Below, piece by piece: positions 1 through 7,749 of a stretch of DNA of 17,514 nt. The stretch is from Fusobacterium sp. (GTDB taxonomy: Bacteria > Fusobacteriota > Fusobacteriia > Fusobacteriales > Fusobacteriaceae): contig JAHHSZ010000033.1 of the NCBI GenBank assembly GCA_020024915.1, positions 1 through 17,514 on the forward strand, read 5' to 3'. The stretch's first letter is position 1. The number at the start of each line of letters is the position of its first letter. A model generated the notes under the pieces. It saw only the letters and a list, made by a program, of their open reading frames with translations, was not told the origin of the DNA and searched no databases. The translations under genes and the position numbers were made by a program.

Positions 1-48
1 GTATTAATTCAAGTATAAAAGACGAAAATTAATTATTTTTTTATATAT

Positions 49-77
49 TTGCACTATTTCAAAATAACTAATATAAT
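49..77 (+). promoter_or_regulatory. Promoter of the beta-glycoside PTS operon
   Basis: A -35 element TTGCAC (49-54) and a -10 element TATAAT (72-77) are separated by exactly 17 bases. Transcription would begin near 84, leaving a leader of about 30 nt before the EIIC start. No catabolite-response (cre) palindrome or antiterminator hairpin was recognised. Bases 1-48 hold nothing I can assign. The -35 differs from consensus at two positions, so an activator may contribute. Confidence 0.65.
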
Positions 78-113
78 TATAGCACAAATAAAATAAATAA
101 TGGAGTGATTGAA

Positions 114-1430
114 ATGAATATGATGGAAAAATTTGAAAATACCATGAATAACTATTTTCTTCCTTTTGCTACAAAATTAGCAGAACAAAAACATCTACAA
201 TCTATTAAAGATGGATTACTAGTTTCATTACCTCTAGTTATTGTAGGATCATTCTTTCTAGTTTTTGGTTTTCTCCCAATTCCTGGATACAATGAGTTTA
301 TGATGAGCATCTTTGGTAAACTTTGGCTTGAAAAATTTTTATATCCTGTTTCTGTTACTTTTGATATTGTTTCTATTTTTGCTTCAATTGGTATTGCTTA
401 CCATCTTGCCAAAAAGAATAAAGTGGATCCTCTATCTGCTTCAGCTATATCTTTAGCTATGTTTTTACTAGTTACACCTAACAAAATATTGGTTGGAGAG
501 AGTAGCACTTCTGGGTATGCAATTGCTTATCTTGGAGGAAAGGGATTATTTGTTGCTATAATCTGTGCTCTTATCTCTACTGAAATATATAGTTGGTTTA
601 TCAAGAAAAATTATATAATTAAGATGCCTGAAAGCTGTCCTCCTGCTGTTGCAAAATCTTTCTCTGCTCTGATACCAGCATTTGTTATCATAGTTCTATT
701 TTGGCTGGTAAAAATTGGAGTAGAAACTACTAGTTATAGTGATGTTCATAAGCTTGTTGTAAAATTGATCTCAGATCCTTTAACAGGTTTCTCTGCAACT
801 CTATTTGGTGGAATCATCTGTGTACTTATTAACTCTATATTCTGGTCTTTTGGAATACATGGTGGAAGTATCTCTGGTATAGTTTTTGGACCTATGTTTA
901 CAGTTATTAGAGATGCTAACAGACTAGCTTTTCAAAGTGGAAATCCAATTCCTCATATAATATCTGATGAGTTTTTAAATATCTATGTTTTCATAGGTGG
1001 AAGTGGTACAACTTTCTGTTTAGTTCTTTGTTATCTTTTCTATTCAAAAGCTAAACAGTACAAAGAGATTGGGAAACTAGCTATTGGAGCTTCTATATTC
1101 AATATCAACGAACCAGTTATCTTCGGTTCTCCTGTGGTATTAAATCCAATTTTAATACTTCCTTTTATCACAACTCCAATTGTGTTAACACTGCTGGATT
1201 ATTTCCTTATCTCATTTGGTTTAGTTGCACCAGCAGCTATTCCTGTACCTTGGACTATGCCTGTAATAATCAGTGGATTCCTTACTTCTGGTGGACATAT
1301 AAGTGGTTCGGTAGTTCAAATTTTAAATATAATTGTAGGTTTAATTATATATCTTCCTTTTGTTAAGATGCTTGATAAAAAAGCTGAATTAGAGGATATT
1401 GAAAATTTTCAAAGTGAGGTAAAAGAATGA
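114..1430 (+). CDS. PTS EIIC, cellobiose/diacetylchitobiose family
   Basis: Membrane permease subunit of a lactose/cellobiose-family phosphotransferase system, which imports a beta-linked disaccharide while EIIB phosphorylates it. The protein has 438 residues and about ten hydrophobic segments, the usual CelB/ChbC length. Family landmarks are visible: the loop with GIHGG (His249) and the NINEPVIFG signature at 330-338 (Glu333). The matching His and Glu contact the sugar in the ChbC structure. A GTG at 105 would extend the protein by three residues, but GGAG at 102-105 lies 8 nt before the ATG at 114, so the ATG is preferred. The stop overlaps the chbG-like start by four bases (ATGA), implying translational coupling. 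The exact sugar (cellobiose, chitobiose or other) cannot be read from the sequence; the linked deacetylase-like gene leans towards chitobiose or related sugars. Confidence 0.9.
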   Translation: MNMMEKFENTMNNYFLPFATKLAEQKHLQSIKDGLLVSLPLVIVGSFFLVFGFLPIPGYNEFMMSIFGKLWLEKFLYPVSVTFDIVSIFASIGIAYHLAKKNKVDPLSASAISLAMFLLVTPNKILVGESSTSGYAIAYLGGKGLFVAIICALISTEIYSWFIKKNYIIKMPESCPPAVAKSFSALIPAFVIIVLFWLVKIGVETTSYSDVHKLVVKLISDPLTGFSATLFGGIICVLINSIFWSFGIHGGSISGIVFGPMFTVIRDANRLAFQSGNPIPHIISDEFLNIYVFIGGSGTTFCLVLCYLFYSKAKQYKEIGKLAIGASIFNINEPVIFGSPVVLNPILILPFITTPIVLTLLDYFLISFGLVAPAAIPVPWTMPVIISGFLTSGGHISGSVVQILNIIVGLIIYLPFVKMLDKKAELEDIENFQSEVKE

Positions 1431-2134
1431 GAAAAAAATTAATTGTTAATGCTGATGATTTTGGCCTTACACCTGGGGTAAACTATGGTATAATTGAAGC
1501 ATATACCTATGGTATTTTGACATCCACAACACTTATGATAAATCAACCCTTTGCTAAGCATGCTATAAATTTAAAAAAACAGTATAAAAATCTTGGACTT
1601 GGAATACATCTAACTTTTGATAAGGGAAAAGCTCTTTCTGGAATCTCATCACTTACTGATGAAAATGGAAATCTATTAAAATACTCTCTGCTAAAAGATA
1701 GTGGAACTGAGGAAGATTTTTATAGAGAAGCAAAATTACAGCTTGAGAAATTTATTGAATTAGTTGGTGAAAAACCTACTCATATGGACTCTCACCACCA
1801 TATTCATATAAAGAGTAATAATGCTGAAAAAGCTGTTCTTAGACTTAGTAAAGAGTACAATTTAAAGATCAGAACTCAATGCAATTTAATTGAAGATTTT
1901 TATGATGGTGGAGTTGAATTGGAAAAACTTCTAAACTCATTAAAAAATAGTAGTTGTGAGATTACTGAATTGATGTGTCATCCTGGGTATATTGACCACG
2001 CTCTTTTAAAAACTAGCTCATACAACACAAAACGTGAAGATGAGTTAAATATTTTAAAAGATTCTACACTTTTAAAATATATAAAAGAAAATTTTGACTT
2101 AATTGATTACTTGGGTAACTATAAGGAGGTATAG
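1427..2134 (+). CDS. chbG: ChbG/YdjC-family carbohydrate deacetylase
   Basis: Family members remove the N-acetyl group of chitobiose-6-phosphate or similar amino-sugar oligosaccharides in the cytoplasm, so the product can be cut by the adjacent glycosidase. The 235 residues show the YdjC landmarks: NADDFG at 8-13 with the metal/catalytic Asp pair, His61, the metal-binding DSHHHIH at 121-127, and MCHPGYID at 183-190. No signal peptide is seen. It starts inside the EIIC stop codon and ends two bases before the GH4 start, so it lies in the middle of a tight operon. In E. coli the chb operon also pairs chbG with a GH4 enzyme (chbF), which supports the name. The true substrate is inferred from family and context only. 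Confidence 0.85.
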   Translation: MRKKLIVNADDFGLTPGVNYGIIEAYTYGILTSTTLMINQPFAKHAINLKKQYKNLGLGIHLTFDKGKALSGISSLTDENGNLLKYSLLKDSGTEEDFYREAKLQLEKFIELVGEKPTHMDSHHHIHIKSNNAEKAVLRLSKEYNLKIRTQCNLIEDFYDGGVELEKLLNSLKNSSCEITELMCHPGYIDHALLKTSSYNTKREDELNILKDSTLLKYIKENFDLIDYLGNYKEV

Positions 2135-2136
2135 TT

Positions 2137-3480
2137 ATGGATAAAAAATTAAAAATTGTTACTATTGGTGGTGGTTCTTCATACACTCCTGAAATAATAG
2201 AGGGATTTATAAAAAGATATGAAAAATTACCAGTATCTGAGTTATGGCTTGTTGATATTGAAGAGGGTAGAGAAAAGCTTGAGATCGTTGGAGCTCTAGC
2301 TCAGAGAATGATTGATAAAGCTGGTTTAAAAGATAAAATGAAACTGTTCTTAACTCTAAACAGAAGAGAGGCTCTTGTAGGAGCTGACTTTGTTACAACT
2401 CAGTTCCGTGTGGGACTTCTAGAAGCTAGAATAAGAGATGAAAAGATTCCTTTAACTTTTGGAATGTTAGGACAGGAGACAAATGGTGCTGGTGGATTTG
2501 CTAAGGCTATGAGAACAATACCTGTTATACTAGATATTTGTAAAGATATGACTGAACTTTGTCCTAATGCTTGGCTTGTAAACTTCACTAATCCAAGTGG
2601 AATGATTACTGAAACTGTTTTAAAACAATATCCTAACATAAAAGTGGCTGGTCTATGTAATGTTCCAATTGGTATGAAAAAATCTGTTATTGAGGTTTTA
2701 GAAGCTGATGAGAAAGATGTAGAGATCACTTTTGGTGGACTTAACCACTTTGTTTGGGCAAGAACTATCAAGCATAAGGGAGTAGATAAAACTAGAGAGG
2801 TTTTGGAAAAGATCCTATCTGGTAATGAAAATCTACCTGCAAACTTAAAAAATAGTACTCCTTGGATTAAAGAGCAGATTTTAGATACAGGAATGATGCC
2901 TTGTCCATATCATAGATACTATTATTTGAGTGATGAGATGTTAAATAGTGAATTAACTTCTTTTAGAGCTGGAAAGGGAACAAGAGGAGAACAAGTTAAA
3001 CAGGTTGAGAAAGAGCTATTTGAACTATATAAAGATCCTAACCTAAATGTAAAACCTAAGCAATTGGAACAAAGAGGTGGACAATACTATTCAGATGCAG
3101 CTTGTGAACTTATCTGTTCTATCTATAATGATGCTGGTACTACAATGGTTGTTTCAACTAAAAACAACGGAACTATCAAATGCCTACCTGACAATGTTTC
3201 AGTTGAAGTAAGTTGTAAAATTTATAGAGATAAGTTAGTTCCACTTCCTCAAGAGGAGATGCCAATAGAGGTAAGAGGAATCCTACAACTTATGAAAAAC
3301 TTTGAAGAATTGACAATAATGGCTGGTGTAAATGGAGATTATGGAAAAGCTTTACAAGCTCTAACTATCAATCCTTTAGTTACAAGTGGAGCTGTTGCTA
3401 AACATATTTTAGATGAAATAATTAAACAAAACTGGAAATATTTACCACAATTTCATCACTTAAACTGGGAGGTAAAATAA
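2137..3480 (+). CDS. GH4 6-phospho-beta-glucosidase / 6-phospho-chitobiase-like enzyme
   Basis: Glycoside hydrolase family 4 enzymes use NAD+ and a divalent metal (usually Mn2+) to cleave phosphorylated disaccharides by a redox/elimination mechanism. The 447 residues begin with a Rossmann dinucleotide fold (GGGSSYTPE at 11-19), then ETNGAGG near 114-120, TNPSG at 151-155, CNVP with metal ligand Cys174, and GLNHF with metal ligand His204. The length is normal. The ATG at 2137 follows AGGAGG embedded in the end of chbG. The stop TAA shares its last base with the ATG of the EIIB gene. The fused dependence on EIIC/EIIB makes a PTS-imported 6-phospho-disaccharide the natural substrate. The CNVP form fits the CelF/ChbF branch (beta-linked sugars), but alpha-specific GH4 enzymes look similar at this level. 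Confidence 0.9.
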   Translation: MDKKLKIVTIGGGSSYTPEIIEGFIKRYEKLPVSELWLVDIEEGREKLEIVGALAQRMIDKAGLKDKMKLFLTLNRREALVGADFVTTQFRVGLLEARIRDEKIPLTFGMLGQETNGAGGFAKAMRTIPVILDICKDMTELCPNAWLVNFTNPSGMITETVLKQYPNIKVAGLCNVPIGMKKSVIEVLEADEKDVEITFGGLNHFVWARTIKHKGVDKTREVLEKILSGNENLPANLKNSTPWIKEQILDTGMMPCPYHRYYYLSDEMLNSELTSFRAGKGTRGEQVKQVEKELFELYKDPNLNVKPKQLEQRGGQYYSDAACELICSIYNDAGTTMVVSTKNNGTIKCLPDNVSVEVSCKIYRDKLVPLPQEEMPIEVRGILQLMKNFEELTIMAGVNGDYGKALQALTINPLVTSGAVAKHILDEIIKQNWKYLPQFHHLNWEVK

Positions 3481-3794
3481 TGAAAAAAATACTATTACTT
3501 TGTGCTGCTGGAATGTCAACTAGTATCCTAGTTAACAAAATGAAAGATGCTGCTACTAAAAATGGAATAGAGGTTGAGATAAAAGCAGTTAGTTTAGATC
3601 GTTTTGATTCTCATATTGATGAGTATGATGTATTTCTATTAGGACCACAGGTTAGATTCAAAAAAAATCAACTTCAACCTGTTGCTCATAAAGCAAATAA
3701 ACCTTTGGAAGTTATCAATACTACAGATTATGGTTTGATGAAAGGTGAAAATGTTCTTAAGTTCGCTTTAGAATTGATTGAAAAAGGTATATAA
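3480..3794 (+). CDS. PTS EIIB, lactose/cellobiose family
   Basis: Soluble phosphocarrier that accepts phosphate from EIIA on a cysteine and passes it to the sugar held by EIIC. The 104-residue protein opens with the standard phosphorylation site LLCAAGMSTS; Cys8 is the phospho-acceptor. GPQVRFKK at 55-62 is the second family hallmark. The start overlaps the GH4 stop by one base, with GGGAGGT about 7 nt upstream. It is the last gene before a strong hairpin terminator. The operon as seen has no EIIA (Lac/Cel type), which must come from upstream of the window or from another locus. Gene order EIIC-deacetylase-GH4-EIIB differs from the E. coli chb order, where EIIB leads. Confidence 0.92.
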   Translation: MKKILLLCAAGMSTSILVNKMKDAATKNGIEVEIKAVSLDRFDSHIDEYDVFLLGPQVRFKKNQLQPVAHKANKPLEVINTTDYGLMKGENVLKFALELIEKGI

Positions 3795-3795
3795 A

Positions 3796-3833
3796 AAAAC
3801 TAAAGAGAAATATTTCTCTTTAGTTTTTTTTTT
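3796..3833. terminator. Bidirectional intrinsic terminator between the PTS operon and the hydrogenase-rubrerythrin gene
   Basis: Perfect arms ACTAAAGAGAAA (3799-3810) and TTTCTCTTTAGT (3813-3824) form a long hairpin with a small AT loop. It is followed by ten T on the plus strand and preceded by seven A, which is a T-run on the minus strand. It begins just after the EIIB stop, and its plus-strand T-run reaches the last codon of the convergent gene, so it serves both. Confidence 0.9.
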
Positions 3834-5868
3834 AATAATTTTCTTTTCTAACTTCAAAATAACTTTGAGAATAGTTACATACTGGACATACTTCTGGAGC
3901 TTTAGGACCCATTACTAAATGACCACATACACGGCATTCCCACATTACTTGAACACCTTTTTCAAAAACTTTTTGCATCTCTACATTTTTCAATAAAGCA
4001 CGATAACGCTCTTCATGAGATTTCTCTATAGCTCCTACTTTACGGAATTTTTCTGCCAACTCTGGAAATCCCTCTTCCTCTGCATCTTTAGCAAATCTAT
4101 CATACATATCTGTCCACTCATAATTTTCTCCTTCAGCTGCTGCTAGAAGATTTTCTGCAGTATTCCTAATATGCCCTAAAGAATCAAACCATAATCTAGC
4201 ATGCTCTTGTTCATTTCTAGCTGTTGATAAGAAAATTTCAGCTAATTGCTCATATCCCTCTCTTTTTGCTATTTCCGCAAAATATGTATATTTATTTCTA
4301 GCTTGACTCTCTCCTGAAAAAGCTTCCATTAAATTCTTTTCAGTTTTAGTTCCTGCATATTTATTTTCAGCTTTTTTTTCCTCTTTTATCTCTTCAAATA
4401 CTGAAGATGGTTGCTTACAAATAGGACATTTAAAATCCTCTGTTAACTCTCCTTCATGGATATACCCACACACTGAACAACGATATTTTTTCATATTTTT
4501 TCCTCCTAATTCTTTACTTCTGTCTATATATGTTGTATGTAACATTTTTTCTGCCAAATTACTCAAAGGTTTTTCATAAAATTTTTTATATAATTCTAAA
4601 AGTTCTTTATTTTCATCACTTCTTTTTATTCTTAATTCTCTGTCTCTTATATACAGACCTTCTATTCTTTTTTTACGGAGTTCATCTCCCTTTTCAAGAG
4701 TTCCTTTAGGTTGACCACCACCACCTATACATCCACCTGGACAAGTCATAACTTCTATAAAATGATACTCCTCACCTGTTTTTTTCAAGTTATTTATAAA
4801 TTCTCCAGCTGATTTAGTACCATATATAACAGCTATTTTTAATTCTAAATCCTTAATTTTTACAATTGCTTTCTTTACACTTTCCATTCCACGTACAGGT
4901 TCAAATTCTAGTAATTCATTTGGAGCATCTTCACCAGTTAAATATTTATATGCTGTTCTGAGAGCTGCTTCCATTACTCCACCTGTATTTCCAAAGATAA
5001 CACCAGCTCCTGATGCCTCTCCCATTAATAAATCATAACTACCATTTTCTAAATTTGAAAATTCTATTTTCTCTTCTTTTGCCCATTTTGCCAATTCTCT
5101 AGTAGTTATAACATAGTCCATATCCCTCATATCTGGAATATTTAAGTATTCACTTGCTGCCTTCATTTCATCTCTACGAATTTCAAATTTTTTAGCTGTA
5201 CAAGGAGTAACTGCTACATTTATAATTTTTTTAGGATCTATATTTTTATTTTTAGCAAAATATGTCTTTATAGTTGGACCTTGCATTCCTATTGGACTTT
5301 TTGAAGTTGAAAGATTCTTTCTCATATCAGGATAATATATTTCTAAATATTTTACCCATGCTGGACAACAACTTGTAAATTGTGGTAAAGAACCTCTACC
5401 ATTTACAATTCTTTCAATTAATTCAGAAGCTTCTTCTAATATAGTTAAATCTGCAGCAAAATTTGTATCTAAAACATAATCTCCACCTAATTTTCTTAAA
5501 AGTGAAATCATCTTTCCTTGTAAAAACTCTCCGTCTTCTTCCCCAAACTCCTCTCCAATAGCTACACGTACAGATGGAGAAGTTGAAAATACAACTATTT
5601 TTTCTGAATCCTTTATAGCTTTTTTTACAAATTCATACTCATATTTTTCTGTGATACTAGAAGTCGGACATACATTAGCACATTGACCACAATTAATACA
5701 TACTGCATTATTACCTGTATCTGACAATTTATAACTTCCATGTACTCCTATAAATTTTTCACAAACTTCCTTACATTGACCACATTTGATACACAAAGAC
5801 TCATCTCTTACAATGGAAGGATTATCTAATTCAATTGGCACTCTAATATTTTCTGATAAATGTTTCAT
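3832..5868 (-). CDS. [FeFe]-hydrogenase-rubredoxin-rubrerythrin-rubredoxin fusion protein
   Basis: One unbroken 678-residue frame. Residues 1-75 hold two [4Fe-4S] motifs (Cys26/29/32/36 and Cys57/60/63/67). Residues 80-415 are the H-cluster domain with all three signatures: FTSCCPAW (Cys167/168), TPCTAKKFE (Cys223) and TCPGGCIGGGG (Cys376/380). Residues 459-490 are a rubredoxin (Cys464/467/481/484). Residues 505-630 are a rubrerythrin di-iron four-helix domain (Glu515, Glu520, ExxH at 553-556, ExxH at 615-618). Residues 643-672 are a second rubredoxin (Cys645/648/661/664). All metal ligands appear intact. The inferred role is cytoplasmic electron transfer from hydrogenase or ferredoxin to peroxide (or O2) via rubredoxin, an anaerobe's oxidative-stress reductase. 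Hydrogenases with rubredoxin/rubrerythrin tails are known in clostridia, so the fusion may be genuine. A strong internal ribosome site before residue 459 means free rubrerythrin may also be made. Start ATG 5868 follows AAGGAGGT. Confidence 0.88.
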   Translation of the reverse strand: MKHLSENIRVPIELDNPSIVRDESLCIKCGQCKEVCEKFIGVHGSYKLSDTGNNAVCINCGQCANVCPTSSITEKYEYEFVKKAIKDSEKIVVFSTSPSVRVAIGEEFGEEDGEFLQGKMISLLRKLGGDYVLDTNFAADLTILEEASELIERIVNGRGSLPQFTSCCPAWVKYLEIYYPDMRKNLSTSKSPIGMQGPTIKTYFAKNKNIDPKKIINVAVTPCTAKKFEIRRDEMKAASEYLNIPDMRDMDYVITTRELAKWAKEEKIEFSNLENGSYDLLMGEASGAGVIFGNTGGVMEAALRTAYKYLTGEDAPNELLEFEPVRGMESVKKAIVKIKDLELKIAVIYGTKSAGEFINNLKKTGEEYHFIEVMTCPGGCIGGGGQPKGTLEKGDELRKKRIEGLYIRDRELRIKRSDENKELLELYKKFYEKPLSNLAEKMLHTTYIDRSKELGGKNMKKYRCSVCGYIHEGELTEDFKCPICKQPSSVFEEIKEEKKAENKYAGTKTEKNLMEAFSGESQARNKYTYFAEIAKREGYEQLAEIFLSTARNEQEHARLWFDSLGHIRNTAENLLAAAEGENYEWTDMYDRFAKDAEEEGFPELAEKFRKVGAIEKSHEERYRALLKNVEMQKVFEKGVQVMWECRVCGHLVMGPKAPEVCPVCNYSQSYFEVRKENY
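4492..4507 (-). promoter_or_regulatory. Internal Shine-Dalgarno and start codon for a separate rubrerythrin
   Basis: Within the hydrogenase fusion frame, AGGAGG (4507-4502) lies 7 nt before an in-frame ATG (4494-4492). That ATG opens MKKYRCSVCGYI, exactly the first residues of a normal N-terminal rubredoxin domain. Initiation here would give a 220-residue rubredoxin-rubrerythrin-rubredoxin protein (3832-4494). The spacing and strength match true gene starts in this window. This suggests either a once-separate gene joined to the hydrogenase by loss of a stop, or dual production of fused and free forms. Confidence 0.6.
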
Positions 5869-5915
5869 AATACCTCCTTTTAAAATATCTTTAATTTACT
5901 TCATTCCTTTCATAT

Positions 5916-5958
5916 TTGTATTCATTACAATTATATATTAATTTTAACAATATGTCAA
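5916..5958 (-). promoter_or_regulatory. Promoter and PerR-like operator of the hydrogenase-rubrerythrin gene
   Basis: On the minus strand TTGACA (5958-5953) and TATAAT (5935-5930) are separated by exactly 17 bases, a perfect sigma-70-type promoter. Abutting the -10 is the palindrome TTGTAATGAATACAA (5930-5916), arms TTGTA/TACAA. It matches 11 of 14 defined positions of the PerR box TTATAATNATTATAA. It is centred on the predicted transcription start near 5923, the geometry of a repressor site. Rubrerythrin genes of anaerobes are classic PerR targets, so peroxide-induced derepression is a reasonable inference. The promoter is secure; the regulator is not. Confidence 0.7.
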
Positions 5959-6006
5959 TAGATTTAAAAAAGTTATTTTTCTCTATAATATCAAGCAATT
6001 GACACT

Positions 6007-6059
6007 AAAAAAAGCACCTAATTTTTGAATATATAATCCCTCATTTTTAAGTGCTTTTT
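6007..6059 (-). terminator. Intrinsic terminator after the ABC-F gene
   Basis: Read on the minus strand, arms AAGCACTTAA and TTAGGTGCTT pair over ten positions with one G-U, around a loop of about 25 nt, followed by TTTTT. It lies 50-100 nt beyond the ABC-F stop. The rest of the 5959-6106 spacer holds only AT-rich sequence and the repeat at 6084-6110. Confidence 0.6.
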
Positions 6060-6083
6060 ATATCTTATAGTTTTTGATAAAAT

Positions 6084-6110
6084 TTATTTATGTTCATATA
6101 CATATTTTAT
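6084..6110 (+). repeat. 27-bp dispersed repeat, copy 1, at the ABC-F stop codon
   Basis: Identical at 25 of 27 positions to 7744-7770. The shared core is CATATACATATTTTA. In both copies the minus-strand stop codon TAA (here 6107-6109) lies at the same place within the repeat. Positions 6086-6105 also match the origin iteron-like consensus at 15 of 20 positions. Function unknown: it could be an initiator-binding site or a 3'-end element. Confidence 0.6.
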
Positions 6111-7663
6111 ACTATCTTAGTTGTCCAATCTTCAACATTCCAAACCTCTGTTGCTATATCCATATAAAAGTCTGGCTCGTGACTTACAAGTACTATGGTT
6201 CCCTTAAACTCTTTTAAAGCCCTTTTCAACTCTTCTTTGGCATCTACATCCAAGTGATTAGTTGGCTCGTCTAAAATAAGGAGATTAATCTCTCTCAGCA
6301 TAAGTTTACATAGACGTACCTTAGCATTTTCTCCTCCAGATAAAACTTGCATCTGACTTGTTATATGGTTTGTAGTTAGACCACACTTGGCTAAAGCTCC
6401 TCTCACTTCAGCATTAGTCATACTTGGGAACTCATTCCAGATCTCATCTAGAGCTGTTGTTGTATTTCCAGCTTTCTCCTCCTGCTCAAAATATCCAATC
6501 TCTAAAAATTGTCCATGCTCCACCTCTCCAGAAAGAGCTTTTATCTTTCCTAACAGTGTCTTTAAAAGAGTTGATTTTCCTAGACCATTTACCCCTTTAA
6601 TAGCTATTTTTTGATTTCTTTCAATAGTGAAATTAAGAGGTTTAGTCAAAGCTTCATTATAACCAATCACCAAATCCTTTACTGTTATAACCTCTCTACT
6701 TGGTGTTCTAGCTGAACTAAATCCAAATGTTGGTTTTGGTTTTTCCTTAGCTATCTCTATTATATCCATTCTATCCAATTTTCTCTGTCTATCTTTTGCC
6801 AAGTTTGTAGTTGCTACTCTAGCTTTATTACGAGCTATGAAGTCCTTTAGATGTTCTATCTCTTTCTGTTGCTTCTTATATGCCTGTTCTAGCTGTCTCT
6901 TCTTCAATTCATACATCTCTCTATATTGATAATAATCTCCTGTATAACGAGTTAAAACAGCATTTTCAACGTGGTATATTACATTGACAACTGAGTTTAA
7001 GAACGGTATATCGTGAGATACCAATATAAAAGCATTCTCATAGTTTTGTAAGAAGTTTTTTAGCCACTCTATATGATTCTCATCTAAGAAGTTAGTTGGC
7101 TCGTCCAATATTAATATCATTGGATTTTCTAATAAAACTTTTGCAAGCAGTATCTTTGCTCTCTGACCTCCAGATAGTTCTGATACATCTCTTTCAAGTC
7201 CTATATCCATAAGTCCTAGCCCTTTAGCATACTCCTCTATTTTAGAATCTAAAGAGTAAAATTCACCACTATCTAAAATACTTTGAATCTCTCCAACCTC
7301 TTCCATCAATGAATCCATCTCTTCAGGAGTACAATCTCCCATCTTTTCATATAGACTCATCATCTCTTGTTCTAGCTCAAACATATGATTGAAGGCTGAT
7401 CTTAGAATATCTCTAATAGTTTTACCCTTTTCTAAAGTGCTATACTGATCCAAATAACCAGTGGTGATGTGATTACACCAAGTAACTGTTCCTTCATCAG
7501 GCATCAAATTTCCTGTTATTATATTTAAAAAAGTTGTTTTTCCCTCTCCATTAGCTCCAACAAGTCCAATATGCTCCCCCTTTAAAAGTCTGAAAGAAGC
7601 ATCTTCCAATATAGTTCTTGAACCAAAGCCGTGACTCACATTTTTTACGTCTAATATACTCAT
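6107..7663 (-). CDS. ABC-F family ATPase, ribosome-associated type
   Basis: A soluble twin-ATPase protein with no membrane segment. ABC-F proteins bind the ribosomal E site and adjust translation or relieve stalling; some give antibiotic protection. Numbering from the chosen start gives 518 residues: Walker A GANGEGKT at 36-43, signature LSGGQ at 163-167 and Walker B LILDEPTNFLD at 184-194. The charged interdomain linker (about 245-320) has many Lys/Arg/Glu. The second half has Walker A GVNGLGKST at 357-365, LSGGE at 441-445 and LILDEPTNHLD at 462-472. The start was set at ATG 7663, where GGGAG lies 5 nt upstream and MSILDVKNVSHGFG begins the first ABC domain; longer frames to 7678 would use that GGGAG as coding sequence. 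The pattern resembles the YbiT/YkpA housekeeping subgroup rather than known resistance types, but subgroup assignment by eye is weak. It lies downstream of mnmG, separated by a hairpin. Confidence 0.88.
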   Translation of the reverse strand: MSILDVKNVSHGFGSRTILEDASFRLLKGEHIGLVGANGEGKTTFLNIITGNLMPDEGTVTWCNHITTGYLDQYSTLEKGKTIRDILRSAFNHMFELEQEMMSLYEKMGDCTPEEMDSLMEEVGEIQSILDSGEFYSLDSKIEEYAKGLGLMDIGLERDVSELSGGQRAKILLAKVLLENPMILILDEPTNFLDENHIEWLKNFLQNYENAFILVSHDIPFLNSVVNVIYHVENAVLTRYTGDYYQYREMYELKKRQLEQAYKKQQKEIEHLKDFIARNKARVATTNLAKDRQRKLDRMDIIEIAKEKPKPTFGFSSARTPSREVITVKDLVIGYNEALTKPLNFTIERNQKIAIKGVNGLGKSTLLKTLLGKIKALSGEVEHGQFLEIGYFEQEEKAGNTTTALDEIWNEFPSMTNAEVRGALAKCGLTTNHITSQMQVLSGGENAKVRLCKLMLREINLLILDEPTNHLDVDAKEELKRALKEFKGTIVLVSHEPDFYMDIATEVWNVEDWTTKIV

Positions 7664-7702
7664 TAATTCTCCCATCAATCTATTTTATTCTTGTTAATAT
7701 AC

Positions 7703-7749
7703 AAATAATCTATATCATTTGTATCTCGTACATTTAATATAGATTATTT
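7703..7749 (-). terminator. Long hairpin between mnmG and the ABC-F gene (terminator or leader element)
   Basis: Perfect 13-bp arms AAATAATCTATAT (7703-7715) and ATATAGATTATTT (7737-7749), with a smaller TGTA/TACA repeat inside the 21-nt loop. It begins 18 nt beyond the mnmG stop and ends about 40 nt before the ABC-F start. The stem is AT-only except for two G-C pairs and has no clean T-run after it. It may be a weak terminator of the long operon or a folded leader controlling the ABC-F gene. I see no separate strong promoter for the ABC-F gene. Confidence 0.45.

Noticed and set aside
2400..2771. A 123-codon minus-strand reading frame inside the GH4 gene
   Set aside because: It is an antisense shadow of a clear GH4 enzyme, with no ribosome site or recognisable domain. 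The same applies to frames opposite mnmE, mnmG, the ABC-F gene, rep and the PfoR-like gene.
5930..5958. A Rex (redox) operator in the hydrogenase promoter
   Set aside because: TTGTTAA occurs in the spacer, but the matching second half TTAACAA is absent at the required distance.
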